Below, piece after piece: positions 1 to 6,217 of a stretch of DNA of 18,002 bases. The position numbers and the translations under genes were made by a program. The DNA lies in the NCBI GenBank assembly GCA_030036915.1, contig JASHSC010000637.1:1-18002 (forward strand), read 5' to 3'. The notes under the pieces were generated by a model. The model was given only the letters and a program-made list of their open reading frames with translations, was not told where the DNA came from and did no database searches. Position 1 is the first letter of the stretch. The number at the start of each line of letters is the position of its first letter. The DNA comes from Terriglobia bacterium. GTDB lineage: Bacteria > Acidobacteriota > Terriglobia > UBA7540.

Positions 1-486
1 CAGCGCAAGGAACAGGATCGCCCCAAAGGAAGCTATCTCCCGGGTTCGAACGAATCGTGCCAGATCCTGCCCCACGACTGCTTGGGCTTTTGCCGTCACG
101 CCTTCAAGTTCTGCCTTTGCTGCCGGTCCGTGTGCGAGGATAATGGTTTCCGGCCCCCAAAAAGCGTCCTGTATTTCCGGCCGTGCAGCCAAAAGAACAA
201 GTAGCCCGGAGAACAAGACGAAGAGCAACATGTGTGAGGCGAATATATTCCAGATGTCGAGATAATACGAGACCGGGTGGATTGCCCTATTAGTAATCAT
301 TCCATTGAGAACCGCCCAGCTGGTGCCGTTGTAAGCGGAACGGATAAAACCAGGAGCGACGAGTCGTGCGACAAGAGCCCATGCGACACTGGCAACCATG
401 GCCCCAGCGAATATAATGAGGGAACGGCGGTTGGACCTATCTCGCATTTTGAGGTGCATCCGAATGAGACTTGAAGATTGAGGCAT
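1..486 (-). CDS. Membrane protein of unknown function, partial (C-terminus beyond left edge)
   Basis: The frame is open from an ATG at 486-484 to the window edge, giving the first 162 residues. The protein begins MPQSSSLIRMHLKMRDRSNRR, a basic N-terminus. It is followed by a hydrophobic segment (about residues 24-43), a polar stretch containing SAYNGTSWAVLNGMI and HPVSYYLDIWN, and a second hydrophobic segment (about 82-100). A third begins at the edge (SFGAILFLAL). This pattern indicates an integral inner-membrane protein with a loop outside the first helix. GAGG lies a few bases upstream of the ATG and supports the start. A plus-strand reading across the same bases (277-474) gives a low-complexity polar peptide and is rejected. 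I do not recognise the family, so no function is given. Residues 117-150 form a soluble, Ala/Glu-rich region. Confidence 0.7.
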   Translation of the reverse strand, partial: MPQSSSLIRMHLKMRDRSNRRSLIIFAGAMVASVAWALVARLVAPGFIRSAYNGTSWAVLNGMITNRAIHPVSYYLDIWNIFASHMLLFVLFSGLLVLLAARPEIQDAFWGPETIILAHGPAAKAELEGVTAKAQAVVGQDLARFVRTREIASFGAILFLAL

Positions 487-498
487 GTTACCCTCAGC

Positions 499-612
499 TC
501 ATTTTCCTTCCGCGGCCAGCCACAAATTTCCGCGCAACCAGGTAAAACTAAAGTGAGCGACAGGGTCGCGAATAACGCAGAGGAGAAAAAGGGGCAGGAA
601 CTTTATCGGCAT
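499..612 (-). CDS. Possible 37-residue hydrophobic peptide upstream of the membrane protein
   Basis: On the minus strand an ATG at 612-610 opens a 37-codon frame that ends at TGA 501-499, 12 bases before the ATG of the membrane protein at 486. The peptide starts MPIKFLPLFLLCVIRDP and ends WLAAEGK. The frame overlaps the transposase remnant in another phase, and I see no clear ribosome-binding site. It may be a real small or leader peptide, or just the sequence that was joined to the transposase remnant when that gene was truncated. Low confidence. Confidence 0.2.
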   Translation of the reverse strand: MPIKFLPLFLLCVIRDPVAHFSFTWLRGNLWLAAEGK

Positions 613-697
613 CCTTGAAAATTGGGAAACGAAAGTTCGCGCGGATCAGCACATGGTAAATCGTGCCGCGAACATCGACCCGTCTGACTCTGCCCAT
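548..697 (-). pseudogene. Truncated REP-associated tyrosine transposase (RAYT / IS200-like) remnant
   Basis: Read on the minus strand from ATG 697-695, the first ~32 residues are MGRVRRVDVRGTIYHVLIRA followed by NFRFPIFKDADK. This matches the typical start of RAYT / Y1_Tnp transposases, which have a basic start, then G-x-x-Y-H-V-x-x-R-x-N and a P/T-I-F-x-D-x-x-D segment. An intact protein would be roughly 200-300 residues and would carry the catalytic HUH and Tyr further on. Here the similarity stops after about 32 residues and the frame ends at a TAG (550-548). Neither an HUH motif nor a catalytic Tyr is present, so it cannot be active. The N-terminal identification is pattern recognition from memory. 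Confidence 0.6.
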
Positions 698-733
698 GGC
701 GGCATTCTATCTAATCGTCGGTGAAGATAAAAG

Positions 734-770
734 GTGACCCCTTAATTCGGAGTGACCCCCTTTATTCGGA
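734..770. repeat. Tandem pair of 18/19-bp GTGACCCC...ATTCGGA repeats
   Basis: Two consecutive units read GTGACCCCTTAATTCGGA (734-751) and GTGACCCCCTTTATTCGGA (752-770). They differ by a one-base insertion and one substitution. They lie 36 bp upstream of the start of the RAYT remnant, on the side where RAYT genes commonly carry flanking repeats, so they are probably part of the same decayed element (inference). Confidence 0.6.
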
Positions 771-1165
771 GATCGCCGCTACGGTGCCCGCACGCCGCCC
801 CGGACCCCCGAATCATAGGCCGTGCCCCGAAAAATCACGCAGCGGGTGGGTGAAATCCCCCAGTGGATTGCTTAGAAATGTGGGTCAGATAAGTGCTCGA
901 ATGCCCATAATCTGCCTTAGGCTCAGTCGCTCGCTGCAAAGTTTATATTCTTATCGATCATGGAAGCCAAATTGCGCTTCTGCGCGCATGATTGGTTTCG
1001 CTGAGGGAATCTGCACATGCCTTGGCGGCGCATTCGGCACATCGCAGGGGTTTTTCCGCCCACGCGGCAGTTCCGAACGCAGAATCGAAAGAACAAAATA
1101 TTTTCAGAACAATCCGGGAATGTCTATGAAAATAAAGGACCTGGAAAAATGCACAGCCTATATTA

Positions 1166-1193
1166 TTGAAAATTAGGCAATTAAACTTATAAT
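1166..1193 (+). promoter_or_regulatory. Near-consensus sigma-70 promoter in an AT-rich patch
   Basis: TTGAAA (1166-1171) is followed by a 16-base spacer and TATAAT (1188-1193). That is five of six and six of six matches to the housekeeping consensus. Transcription would start near 1200 and run rightward, but the next gene begins at 1886. A weak AT-only hairpin (CTATCT...AGATAG followed by TTTTT) lies about 30 bases downstream. The promoter could serve a short RNA, be a relic, or be chance in AT-rich DNA. Confidence 0.45.
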
Positions 1194-1605
1194 GGCTATC
1201 TTATTGATAAAAAAATTGGTTAGATAGTTTTTAGGGAAATTTTTTCAGTTCTCGATACAAAAGGGGGGCTACAAATTACGCGTTTTTGGGGCTACGTGCA
1301 CGATTCTTACACGAAATTACCGCACGTGCGCGCGAAAAAATGGTGGGATGAATTGGGATGAAAAAGGGGGTGAGCATCTTTCGGGTCCCCAGGGACCGTC
1401 GCGAGGCGGGCTTAGCCGGCGCCGGGCTTCTCCGTCCGATCGAGGATCGGAAAGCCTACACATGTCGGCTGCCCGCGTGGAGAATTCAGGCAAAAAAATA
1501 AAAAATGAAGGAACCTCCTGAGAAGTTGGTGAAAACAAAGGATCGAGTGTAAAAAATACGCTATCCGCTGCGCGAATTGGCCAAAAGCGCGCAAGAATGG
1601 GTCTC

Positions 1606-1670
1606 ACCACAGAAATCATCGAGCTACACAGCGAAAACCTTCTCCGTGGCTCTCTGCTCGCTTTGTGGTT
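1606..1670. repeat. Degenerate intergenic repeat of the ACCACAGAG / CTCTGTGGT type
   Basis: ACCACAG near 1607 is followed by TACACAGCGAAAAC and then CTTCTCCGTGGCTCTCTGC...CTTTGTGGTT. These are broken units of the ACAGAG/CTCTGTGG-rich intergenic repeat that I recognise as widespread in bacterial genomes. The left part reads ACCACAG and the right part is its inverse, giving an imperfect inverted arrangement. No coding function. Confidence 0.4.
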
Positions 1671-1885
1671 AGAGGCTATCCGCTGCAGATGCCGGCTGGC
1701 GAGGATGACACGGACAAAAGCCGCAGAGAAACGCAAAAGGCGCGTATCTCTGCTCTACTTCCTACTTCGTTATTTACACATTTTCCCGCTTGGAACGGCC
1801 GGTTAAGCGTGGTAATCTGTGCGTTCCGCGGGCCGGGCTTCGACGAGCCAAGGGTAGTCAAACTCGATCATCAGGGGAGGGCAAC

Positions 1886-2752
1886 ATGAAACGCCGGGAC
1901 TTCCTGAAAACTACAGCTATGGGCGCGGGCGCAGCCTGGGTGGGCACGACTTCGTTTGCGCGGCTGGCACCGGCCTCGACGATGCGCTTTCGTGCTTCAG
2001 ACACGATCGTGCTGGGCAAGACCGAAATCAAAACCAGCCGCCTCGCTTGCGGCACCGGCACCATCGGATCCGGTCACCATTCAAATCAAACCGCTCTCGG
2101 CCTGAAGGGCCTAGGCGATCTGCTGTGGCGCGGGTACGACAATGGCTTGCGCTTCTTCGACACTGCTGACTCCTATGGCTCGCACCCGCACGTGGCGGAG
2201 GCGCTGAAGCACATTCCCCGCGAAAAAGTGACCATCCTGACCAAGTCCGACTCGCGCGATTCCGCCAAAATGCGCGCTGATATTGATCGCTTTCGGCAGG
2301 AATTGAACACAGACTACATCGATATCGTTCTGATGCACGGCATGACCGAAGACGGTTGGACGGAACGCTTCCGGCCCACCATGGACGTGCTCTCCGAGCT
2401 GAAGGATAAGGGCGTGATTCGCGCGCACGGTTGCTCCTGCCACAAACTTGAGGCTCTAAAACTAGCATCAACATCTCCCTGGGTGGATATCATTCTCTCG
2501 CGCATCAATCCCATCGGCTCGCATATGGATGCCGATCCTGACACCGTCAAAGCTGTTCTCGCAGAAGGGCACGCCAACGGAAAGGGAATTGTCGGCATGA
2601 AGATTCTAGGCCAGGGCGATATGCGCACCCGCCAGGATGAAGCGCTGCACTTCGCCCTGAACTTGGGAATCCTCCACGCCATGACCATCGGCGCCGAGAG
2701 CGCCAGCGAACAATCCGATTTGATCAGCCGCATCGCCCAAGTGAACGCGTGA
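1886..2752 (+). CDS. Tat-signalled aldo/keto reductase family protein
   Basis: The 288-residue protein belongs to the aldo/keto reductase superfamily (NADPH-dependent carbonyl reduction on a TIM barrel). The start at 1886 is chosen because GGGGAGGG precedes the ATG and the protein then begins MKRRDFLKTTAMGAGAAWVG, a twin-arginine signal. An upstream in-frame start at 1790 would bury this signal. The catalytic tetrad is visible: Asp92 (FFDTADSYG), Tyr97, Lys120 (ILTKSDS) and His151 (LMHGM). A Gly-rich GTGTIGSG lies near residues 56-63. The C-terminal Gly-Ala-Glu-Ser (269-272) and Ser/Glu region fits the family's cofactor phosphate-binding end. It is probably exported folded with its cofactor. 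The substrate is unknown. It stands alone at the head of a plus-strand run, 79 bp before the next gene. Confidence 0.88.
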   Translation: MKRRDFLKTTAMGAGAAWVGTTSFARLAPASTMRFRASDTIVLGKTEIKTSRLACGTGTIGSGHHSNQTALGLKGLGDLLWRGYDNGLRFFDTADSYGSHPHVAEALKHIPREKVTILTKSDSRDSAKMRADIDRFRQELNTDYIDIVLMHGMTEDGWTERFRPTMDVLSELKDKGVIRAHGCSCHKLEALKLASTSPWVDIILSRINPIGSHMDADPDTVKAVLAEGHANGKGIVGMKILGQGDMRTRQDEALHFALNLGILHAMTIGAESASEQSDLISRIAQVNA

Positions 2753-2773
2753 GGGCCTCCTCGGAGATGGCTA

Positions 2774-2817
2774 CCGGTTTCAGTCTCAGATACGGACAAC
2801 CCGTCCACAAAAACCGG
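2774..2817. repeat. Intergenic two-tier hairpin CCGGTTT...AAACCGG
   Basis: Arms CCGGTTT (2774-2780) and AAACCGG (2811-2817) enclose a smaller ACGG-acaac-CCGT hairpin (2792-2804). The structure lies between the reductase stop and the next ATG. No T-tract follows, so it is not a standard Rho-independent terminator. Confidence 0.35.
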
Positions 2818-2831
2818 CTATCATAATCTTC

Positions 2832-3731
2832 ATGCGCAGTAGGATCAGAAAGACCTGCGTGGTTGCCGTTGTAGCATTGGCAATCGGTGCGGTGACGCGC
2901 GCGCAGCAGCCCGCTCCGGCGCCACCACCGCAATCTCTTCCGCCCACAGCCGACCCCAAGGAAATTGTGCGACGCGCGTTGGACGTTGACCAGAACGGCT
3001 TCCGCCGCGCGCGCGATTACACTTTCGAGCGGCGCGAGGAGCTGAAGGTGATGGGCAAGAACGGTTCGGTGAAAAAACATGAGATCAACACCTACGATGT
3101 GACGATCCTCTACGACCAGCCCTATTCCCGGCGCATTCAAAAGAACGATCAGCCGCTGAGCGAAAAAGATCAGCGCGAAGAACAGGAGAAGTTTGACAAA
3201 GTATTTGCCGAGCGCCGTGATGAAAGCCCGGAAGAGAGCGCCAGGCGCCTGGCCCGGCACGAAAAGCAGCGCGAGGAAGATCGCGCGTTCATTCGCGACG
3301 TCATCAATGCCTATGACTTTCGCATTGTGGGCGAGGAGCAGGTTGACGGTCACGCCGCCTGGGTGGTGGAGGCGACTCCGCGTCCGGACTTTCATCCCAC
3401 GCAGCCGCACGCGGATATTCTCTCCAAAATGCAGGGCAAAATCTGGGTCAGCAAGCAGGATTACGGCTGCATTAAACTTGAGGTCCGGACGCTCGACACG
3501 ATTTCCTGGGGGTTTTTCCTCCTGCGCATTCACAAGGGAACGGAAATTCAAATCGAGCAGACCCGCGTAAACGATGAAATCTGGCTGCCCCGGCGGATGT
3601 CGCTGAGCGCCAGCGCTCGGATCGGATTGTTCACAAACGACGACTACCATTGGGAAGAAACCTTTTCGGGATACAGAAAATTTACTTCCGACTCCCGAAT
3701 TCTCCCGGGTGCGGCAGCGATAAAGCCTTAG
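2832..3731 (+). CDS. Secreted hypothetical protein, LolA-like outer-membrane lipoprotein-sorting type
   Basis: The protein has 299 residues. Residues 1-24 are a Sec signal peptide (MRSRIRK, hydrophobic core VVAVVALAIGAV, likely cleavage after TRA). A short Pro-rich linker follows (27-40). The mature part contains a very charged helical stretch (about 105-155), then alternating beta-type segments including GKIWVSKQDYGCIKLEV and TRVNDEIWLPRRM. Patterns such as 'G.iWV...dy...k.ev....' and 'iWLPrrm' are typical of LolA/LolB-like folds that bind lipid moieties in the periplasm; this assignment is by pattern only. There is no lipobox Cys at the cleavage site, so it would be soluble. A 434-codon minus-strand frame covering this gene (2724-4028) is rejected because the plus frame has the signal peptide and a sensible protein composition. 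Its role is unknown. Confidence 0.65.
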   Translation: MRSRIRKTCVVAVVALAIGAVTRAQQPAPAPPPQSLPPTADPKEIVRRALDVDQNGFRRARDYTFERREELKVMGKNGSVKKHEINTYDVTILYDQPYSRRIQKNDQPLSEKDQREEQEKFDKVFAERRDESPEESARRLARHEKQREEDRAFIRDVINAYDFRIVGEEQVDGHAAWVVEATPRPDFHPTQPHADILSKMQGKIWVSKQDYGCIKLEVRTLDTISWGFFLLRIHKGTEIQIEQTRVNDEIWLPRRMSLSASARIGLFTNDDYHWEETFSGYRKFTSDSRILPGAAAIKP

Positions 3732-3821
3732 GGCGATTTCCCCCGATACCAAATTGGACTCAGGCAACACGCGGCCTTCTGTCACGCGAGTGGCGGGCCG
3801 AACTGTAGTATCCTTTGAGTT

Positions 3822-5894
3822 ATGCCTCTCCCGGAAGGAACAGAGGAGAAAGTGAAACCTCCCGCCTCGCAGCATCAAATCCTGCTGGAGGTCACAGAAT
3901 CCATTGCCACGCACCGCGGTCTTCCCGCTCTGTTTCACGACCTGAAGGAGCGCCTGCCGCGATTGGTGAAATTCGACACGCTTTGGCTGGTGCTGCATGA
4001 GCCCGAGCGAAACGTCATGCGCGTGCACATTGTCGAGACGCCCTCGCGCGCCTACTTGGATTTTGTCGAGCGGCCTGTCGAAGACGCGCCCAGCGGCTGG
4101 GTATGGGAACAGCAGCAGGTGCTGGTGATTCCCGATCTTGAGCAGGAGACGCGATTCCGGGCGGCGTTCGAATCACTTCGGGAAATCAACGTCAAATCCT
4201 TTTGCATTCTGCCGCTCACCACGCCACATCAGCGTCTGGGAGCGATTGGCTTCGGCAGCCAGCATGCGGGCACCTACGGCAAGGAGGGCATGGAATTCCT
4301 CCAGCTTGTGGCGCGGCAGGTGGCCACGGCGGTTGACAACACGCTGGGCCATCAGGCGGCGCAAGCGTTGCGTCACCAGCTCGAGCAGGAGCGCGACCGG
4401 CTGAAACTGCTTCTCGACCTCAGCAACAGCGTGGTTTCCAACCTCGACCTGCGGCAATTGTTTCGAGCGATCTCTGCTAGCGTGCGGCGGGTGATGGAAA
4501 GCGACTACGCCAGCGTCACCTTGCCGGAAGAGGACGGCAGGTTTCTGCGCGTATATGCGCGCCAGTTTTCGGACGGCGGCGAGGCGTGGGAAGAGGAAAT
4601 TGTTGTCCCTGCGGCAGGCAGGCCCGCAACGCAAGTTATTGAGACCGGCAAGCCACTGCTGCTCAACCGAGAGGCCCTCACCGCCTTTGGACCGCAATTT
4701 GCGCTTGCGGCCAGGGGATTCAAATCCGTCTGCATTCTTCCCATGATTACGCGCGGCAAGGTTTTGGGAACACTCAACCTCGGCTGCCTGGGCGAGGACG
4801 TTTTCTCCGCCGGCGACTTCGAATTCCTCGCACAGTTGGCGGCGCAAATCGCCATCGGCGTGGAGAACGCGCTCAATTTCCAAAAACTTTCGGATGCCCG
4901 CGAGAGGCTGGCGGAAGAAAGAGATTACCTGATCGAAGAAATTCGCACCGACCACGATTTTGAGGCCATCATCGGCGAAAGCGCGCCATTCAAGCGGGTG
5001 CTGAAGCAGGCGGAACTGGTGGCACCGACGGGGTCGACGATCCTGATTCTTGGAGAGACCGGCACGGGCAAGGAAGTTCTGGCGCGCGCCATTCATGCCA
5101 TCAGCCCGCGGCGAGAGCGCACGTTCGTGAGCGTGAACTGCGCCGCCATTCCCCTGGGGTTGCTCGAAAGCGAGCTGTTTGGCCACGAGAAGGGCGCATT
5201 CACCGGCGCCATCGCACAGAAGATCGGCCGCTTCGAATTGGCACATCAGGGAACACTATTTCTCGACGAGGTCGGTGATATTCCACTGGAATTGCAGCCG
5301 AAACTATTGCGCGTTTTGCAGGAGCAGGAATTCGAGCGTCTGGGCAGCACGCGGACGCTGCACGTTGACGCGCGCGTCATCGCCGCCACCAGCCGCGACC
5401 TGGCGCAGATGGTGGAGAACTCGGAATTTCGCAGCGATCTCTACTACCGCTTGAACATTTTCCCGATTCTGGTGCCGCCTCTGAGGGAAAGAACTGTGGA
5501 TATTCCGCTACTGGCCGCGCATTTTACTGACAAGTACGGACGCCGAATGGACAAGCGCATTCTCAACATCCCTGTAGAAACCATGGACGCCCTGAAGCGC
5601 TACCATTGGCCGGGCAATGTGCGGGAGTTGCAGAATTTCATTGAGCGGGCTGCCATTCTGACCTCGGGTTCAACGCTTCAGGCTCCGCTTTCGGAATTAA
5701 AGCAGGCCAGCCGAGAAATCCAGCGCCGCCCGCGTACGCTCAAGGACTCGGAACGCGAGCAGATCATCCGCGCCCTGCGCGAGGCAGGCGGAGTGCTCGG
5801 CGGCCCGGGCGGGGCGGCCGAGCGCCTGGGCCTCAAACGCACCACGCTGTTTTATAAGATGAGGAAGCTGAACATCAACAGGCCAACCCCCTGA
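3822..5894 (+). CDS. Sigma-54-dependent transcriptional activator, GAF-GAF-AAA+-Fis HTH (FhlA/NtrC type)
   Basis: The 690-residue bacterial enhancer-binding protein has two N-terminal GAF sensor domains (about 17-175 and 195-350), a linker coiled coil (355-375), the AAA+ ATPase (about 381-610) and a Fis-type helix-turn-helix (about 645-685). Visible motifs are Walker A GETGTGKE (411-418), the sigma-54 contact loop GAFTGA (459-464) within ELFGHEKGAFTGA, Walker B TLFLDEVGD (478-486), the arginine-rich SDLYYRLNIF, and the C-terminal GGAAERLGLKRTTLFYKMRKL recognition region. It lacks a response-regulator receiver, so a small ligand or redox signal read by the GAF domains is likely. The ATG at 3822 has a poor ribosome-binding site; a GTG at 3852 behind AGGAG is a possible alternative start. 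The gene is immediately upstream of an efflux operon with a sigma-54-like promoter, so it is its probable regulator (inference). Confidence 0.93.
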   Translation: MPLPEGTEEKVKPPASQHQILLEVTESIATHRGLPALFHDLKERLPRLVKFDTLWLVLHEPERNVMRVHIVETPSRAYLDFVERPVEDAPSGWVWEQQQVLVIPDLEQETRFRAAFESLREINVKSFCILPLTTPHQRLGAIGFGSQHAGTYGKEGMEFLQLVARQVATAVDNTLGHQAAQALRHQLEQERDRLKLLLDLSNSVVSNLDLRQLFRAISASVRRVMESDYASVTLPEEDGRFLRVYARQFSDGGEAWEEEIVVPAAGRPATQVIETGKPLLLNREALTAFGPQFALAARGFKSVCILPMITRGKVLGTLNLGCLGEDVFSAGDFEFLAQLAAQIAIGVENALNFQKLSDARERLAEERDYLIEEIRTDHDFEAIIGESAPFKRVLKQAELVAPTGSTILILGETGTGKEVLARAIHAISPRRERTFVSVNCAAIPLGLLESELFGHEKGAFTGAIAQKIGRFELAHQGTLFLDEVGDIPLELQPKLLRVLQEQEFERLGSTRTLHVDARVIAATSRDLAQMVENSEFRSDLYYRLNIFPILVPPLRERTVDIPLLAAHFTDKYGRRMDKRILNIPVETMDALKRYHWPGNVRELQNFIERAAILTSGSTLQAPLSELKQASREIQRRPRTLKDSEREQIIRALREAGGVLGGPGGAAERLGLKRTTLFYKMRKLNINRPTP

Positions 5895-5928
5895 CGATAA
5901 CGCGTCAGGCGTCAATATATTGACGTCA
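5892..5928. promoter_or_regulatory. Candidate upstream activator sites: TGACG/CGTCA dyads
   Basis: Starting in the stop codon of the activator gene are TGACG-ataacg-CGTCA (5892-5907), a perfect 16-bp palindrome CGTCAATATATTGACG (5910-5925), and an overlapping TGACGTCA (5921-5928). Dyads of this size placed about 105-140 bp upstream of a sigma-54-type promoter fit the usual position of enhancer-binding-protein sites. Binding by the adjacent activator is an inference. Confidence 0.55.
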
Positions 5929-6032
5929 AAATGACCGCCATAGCCTACATAAACCTTTCCTGTCGAATCATTTAAAAGCATTAAGCCGTGTATTATCAAG
6001 GTATTGTAAGGTATACAGAGATTAATGGCAAT

Positions 6033-6048
6033 TGGAACCTGACATGCC
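6033..6048 (+). promoter_or_regulatory. Candidate sigma-54 (-24/-12) promoter for the efflux operon
   Basis: TGGAACCTGACATGCC has the invariant GG (6034-6035) and GC (6046-6047) separated by exactly 10 bases. The -24 box TGGAAC matches TGGCAC at five of six bases; the -12 box ATGC is a weaker match to TTGC. I found no other GG-N10-GC with an acceptable context in this 323-bp gap. The predicted start near 6059 leaves a leader of about 160 nt before the permease ATG. Confidence 0.5.
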
Positions 6049-6088
6049 TATTTCTCTACCGGAAAGCAAGTTGAATATTTGTCGTTTA

Positions 6089-6121
6089 GGTGGAAAGGCG
6101 CTTGAAATTCGGCATTCCACC
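6089..6121. promoter_or_regulatory. Leader hairpin GGTGGAA...TTCCACC
   Basis: Perfect 7-bp arms (6089-6095 and 6115-6121) enclose a 19-base loop. It lies inside the predicted leader RNA of the efflux operon. It could be a structured regulatory element or an operator; no known riboswitch class is recognised. Confidence 0.3.
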
Positions 6122-6191
6122 ACTGCCTTCTAAGCGTCGGGTTAATATCATTCTTCTGCCGGTCGTGGGACAACAGGACTCGGCCGGCGGA

Positions 6192-6212
6192 AGAATTCAG
6201 TTTCTGAATTTT
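6192..6212 (+). promoter_or_regulatory. Hairpin directly before the permease start codon
   Basis: AATTCAG (6194-6200), loop TTT, CTGAATT (6204-6210), extendable to 6192-6212 through one G-U pair and one A-U pair. It ends five bases before the ATG at 6218. The only Shine-Dalgarno-like bases (GGCGGAAG, 6186-6193) lie on its far side, about 25 bases from the ATG, so folding would either bring them close or occlude the start region. Confidence 0.4.
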
Positions 6213-6217
6213 CAACC

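Larger units (their letters stand above)
698..1885. other. Gene-free region of about 1.2 kb with decayed mobile sequence and an AT-rich patch
   Basis: No reading frame here looks like a protein. The longest, 721-1176 plus and 1317-1736 minus, have no domain, no ribosome-binding site and erratic composition. The first even translates the tandem repeat at 734-770. What can be seen: the tandem repeat; an AT-rich stretch at about 1090-1260 that contrasts with the GC-rich surroundings; a near-consensus sigma-70 promoter at 1166-1193; two copies of GGGGCTAC (1265-1272, 1288-1295); hairpins GGTCC-CCAG-GGACC near 1385 and CCGATC-GAG-GATCGG near 1437-1451; a 12-bp direct repeat GCTATCCGCTGC (1560-1571 and 1675-1686); and a degenerate intergenic repeat at 1606-1670. 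The last ~90 bases are leader for the downstream reductase. The region may be a scar left by mobile-element turnover. Confidence 0.5.

Noticed and set aside
721..1176. 151-codon plus-strand frame starting with GTG
   Set aside because: Its first residues translate the tandem repeat, there is no ribosome-binding site, and the composition is not protein-like.
1790..1885. Upstream start for the aldo/keto reductase
   Set aside because: It would bury the twin-arginine signal 32 residues inside, and the ATG at 1886 has a strong ribosome-binding site.
2724..4028. 434-codon minus-strand reading frame
   Set aside because: It runs antisense to a signal-peptide protein and to the start of the sigma-54 activator; the translation has no domain and arises from GC-biased third positions of the real genes.
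4173..5246. 357-codon minus-strand frame inside the activator gene
   Set aside because: It is a shadow of the GAF/AAA+ coding region, whose motifs are unmistakable on the plus strand.
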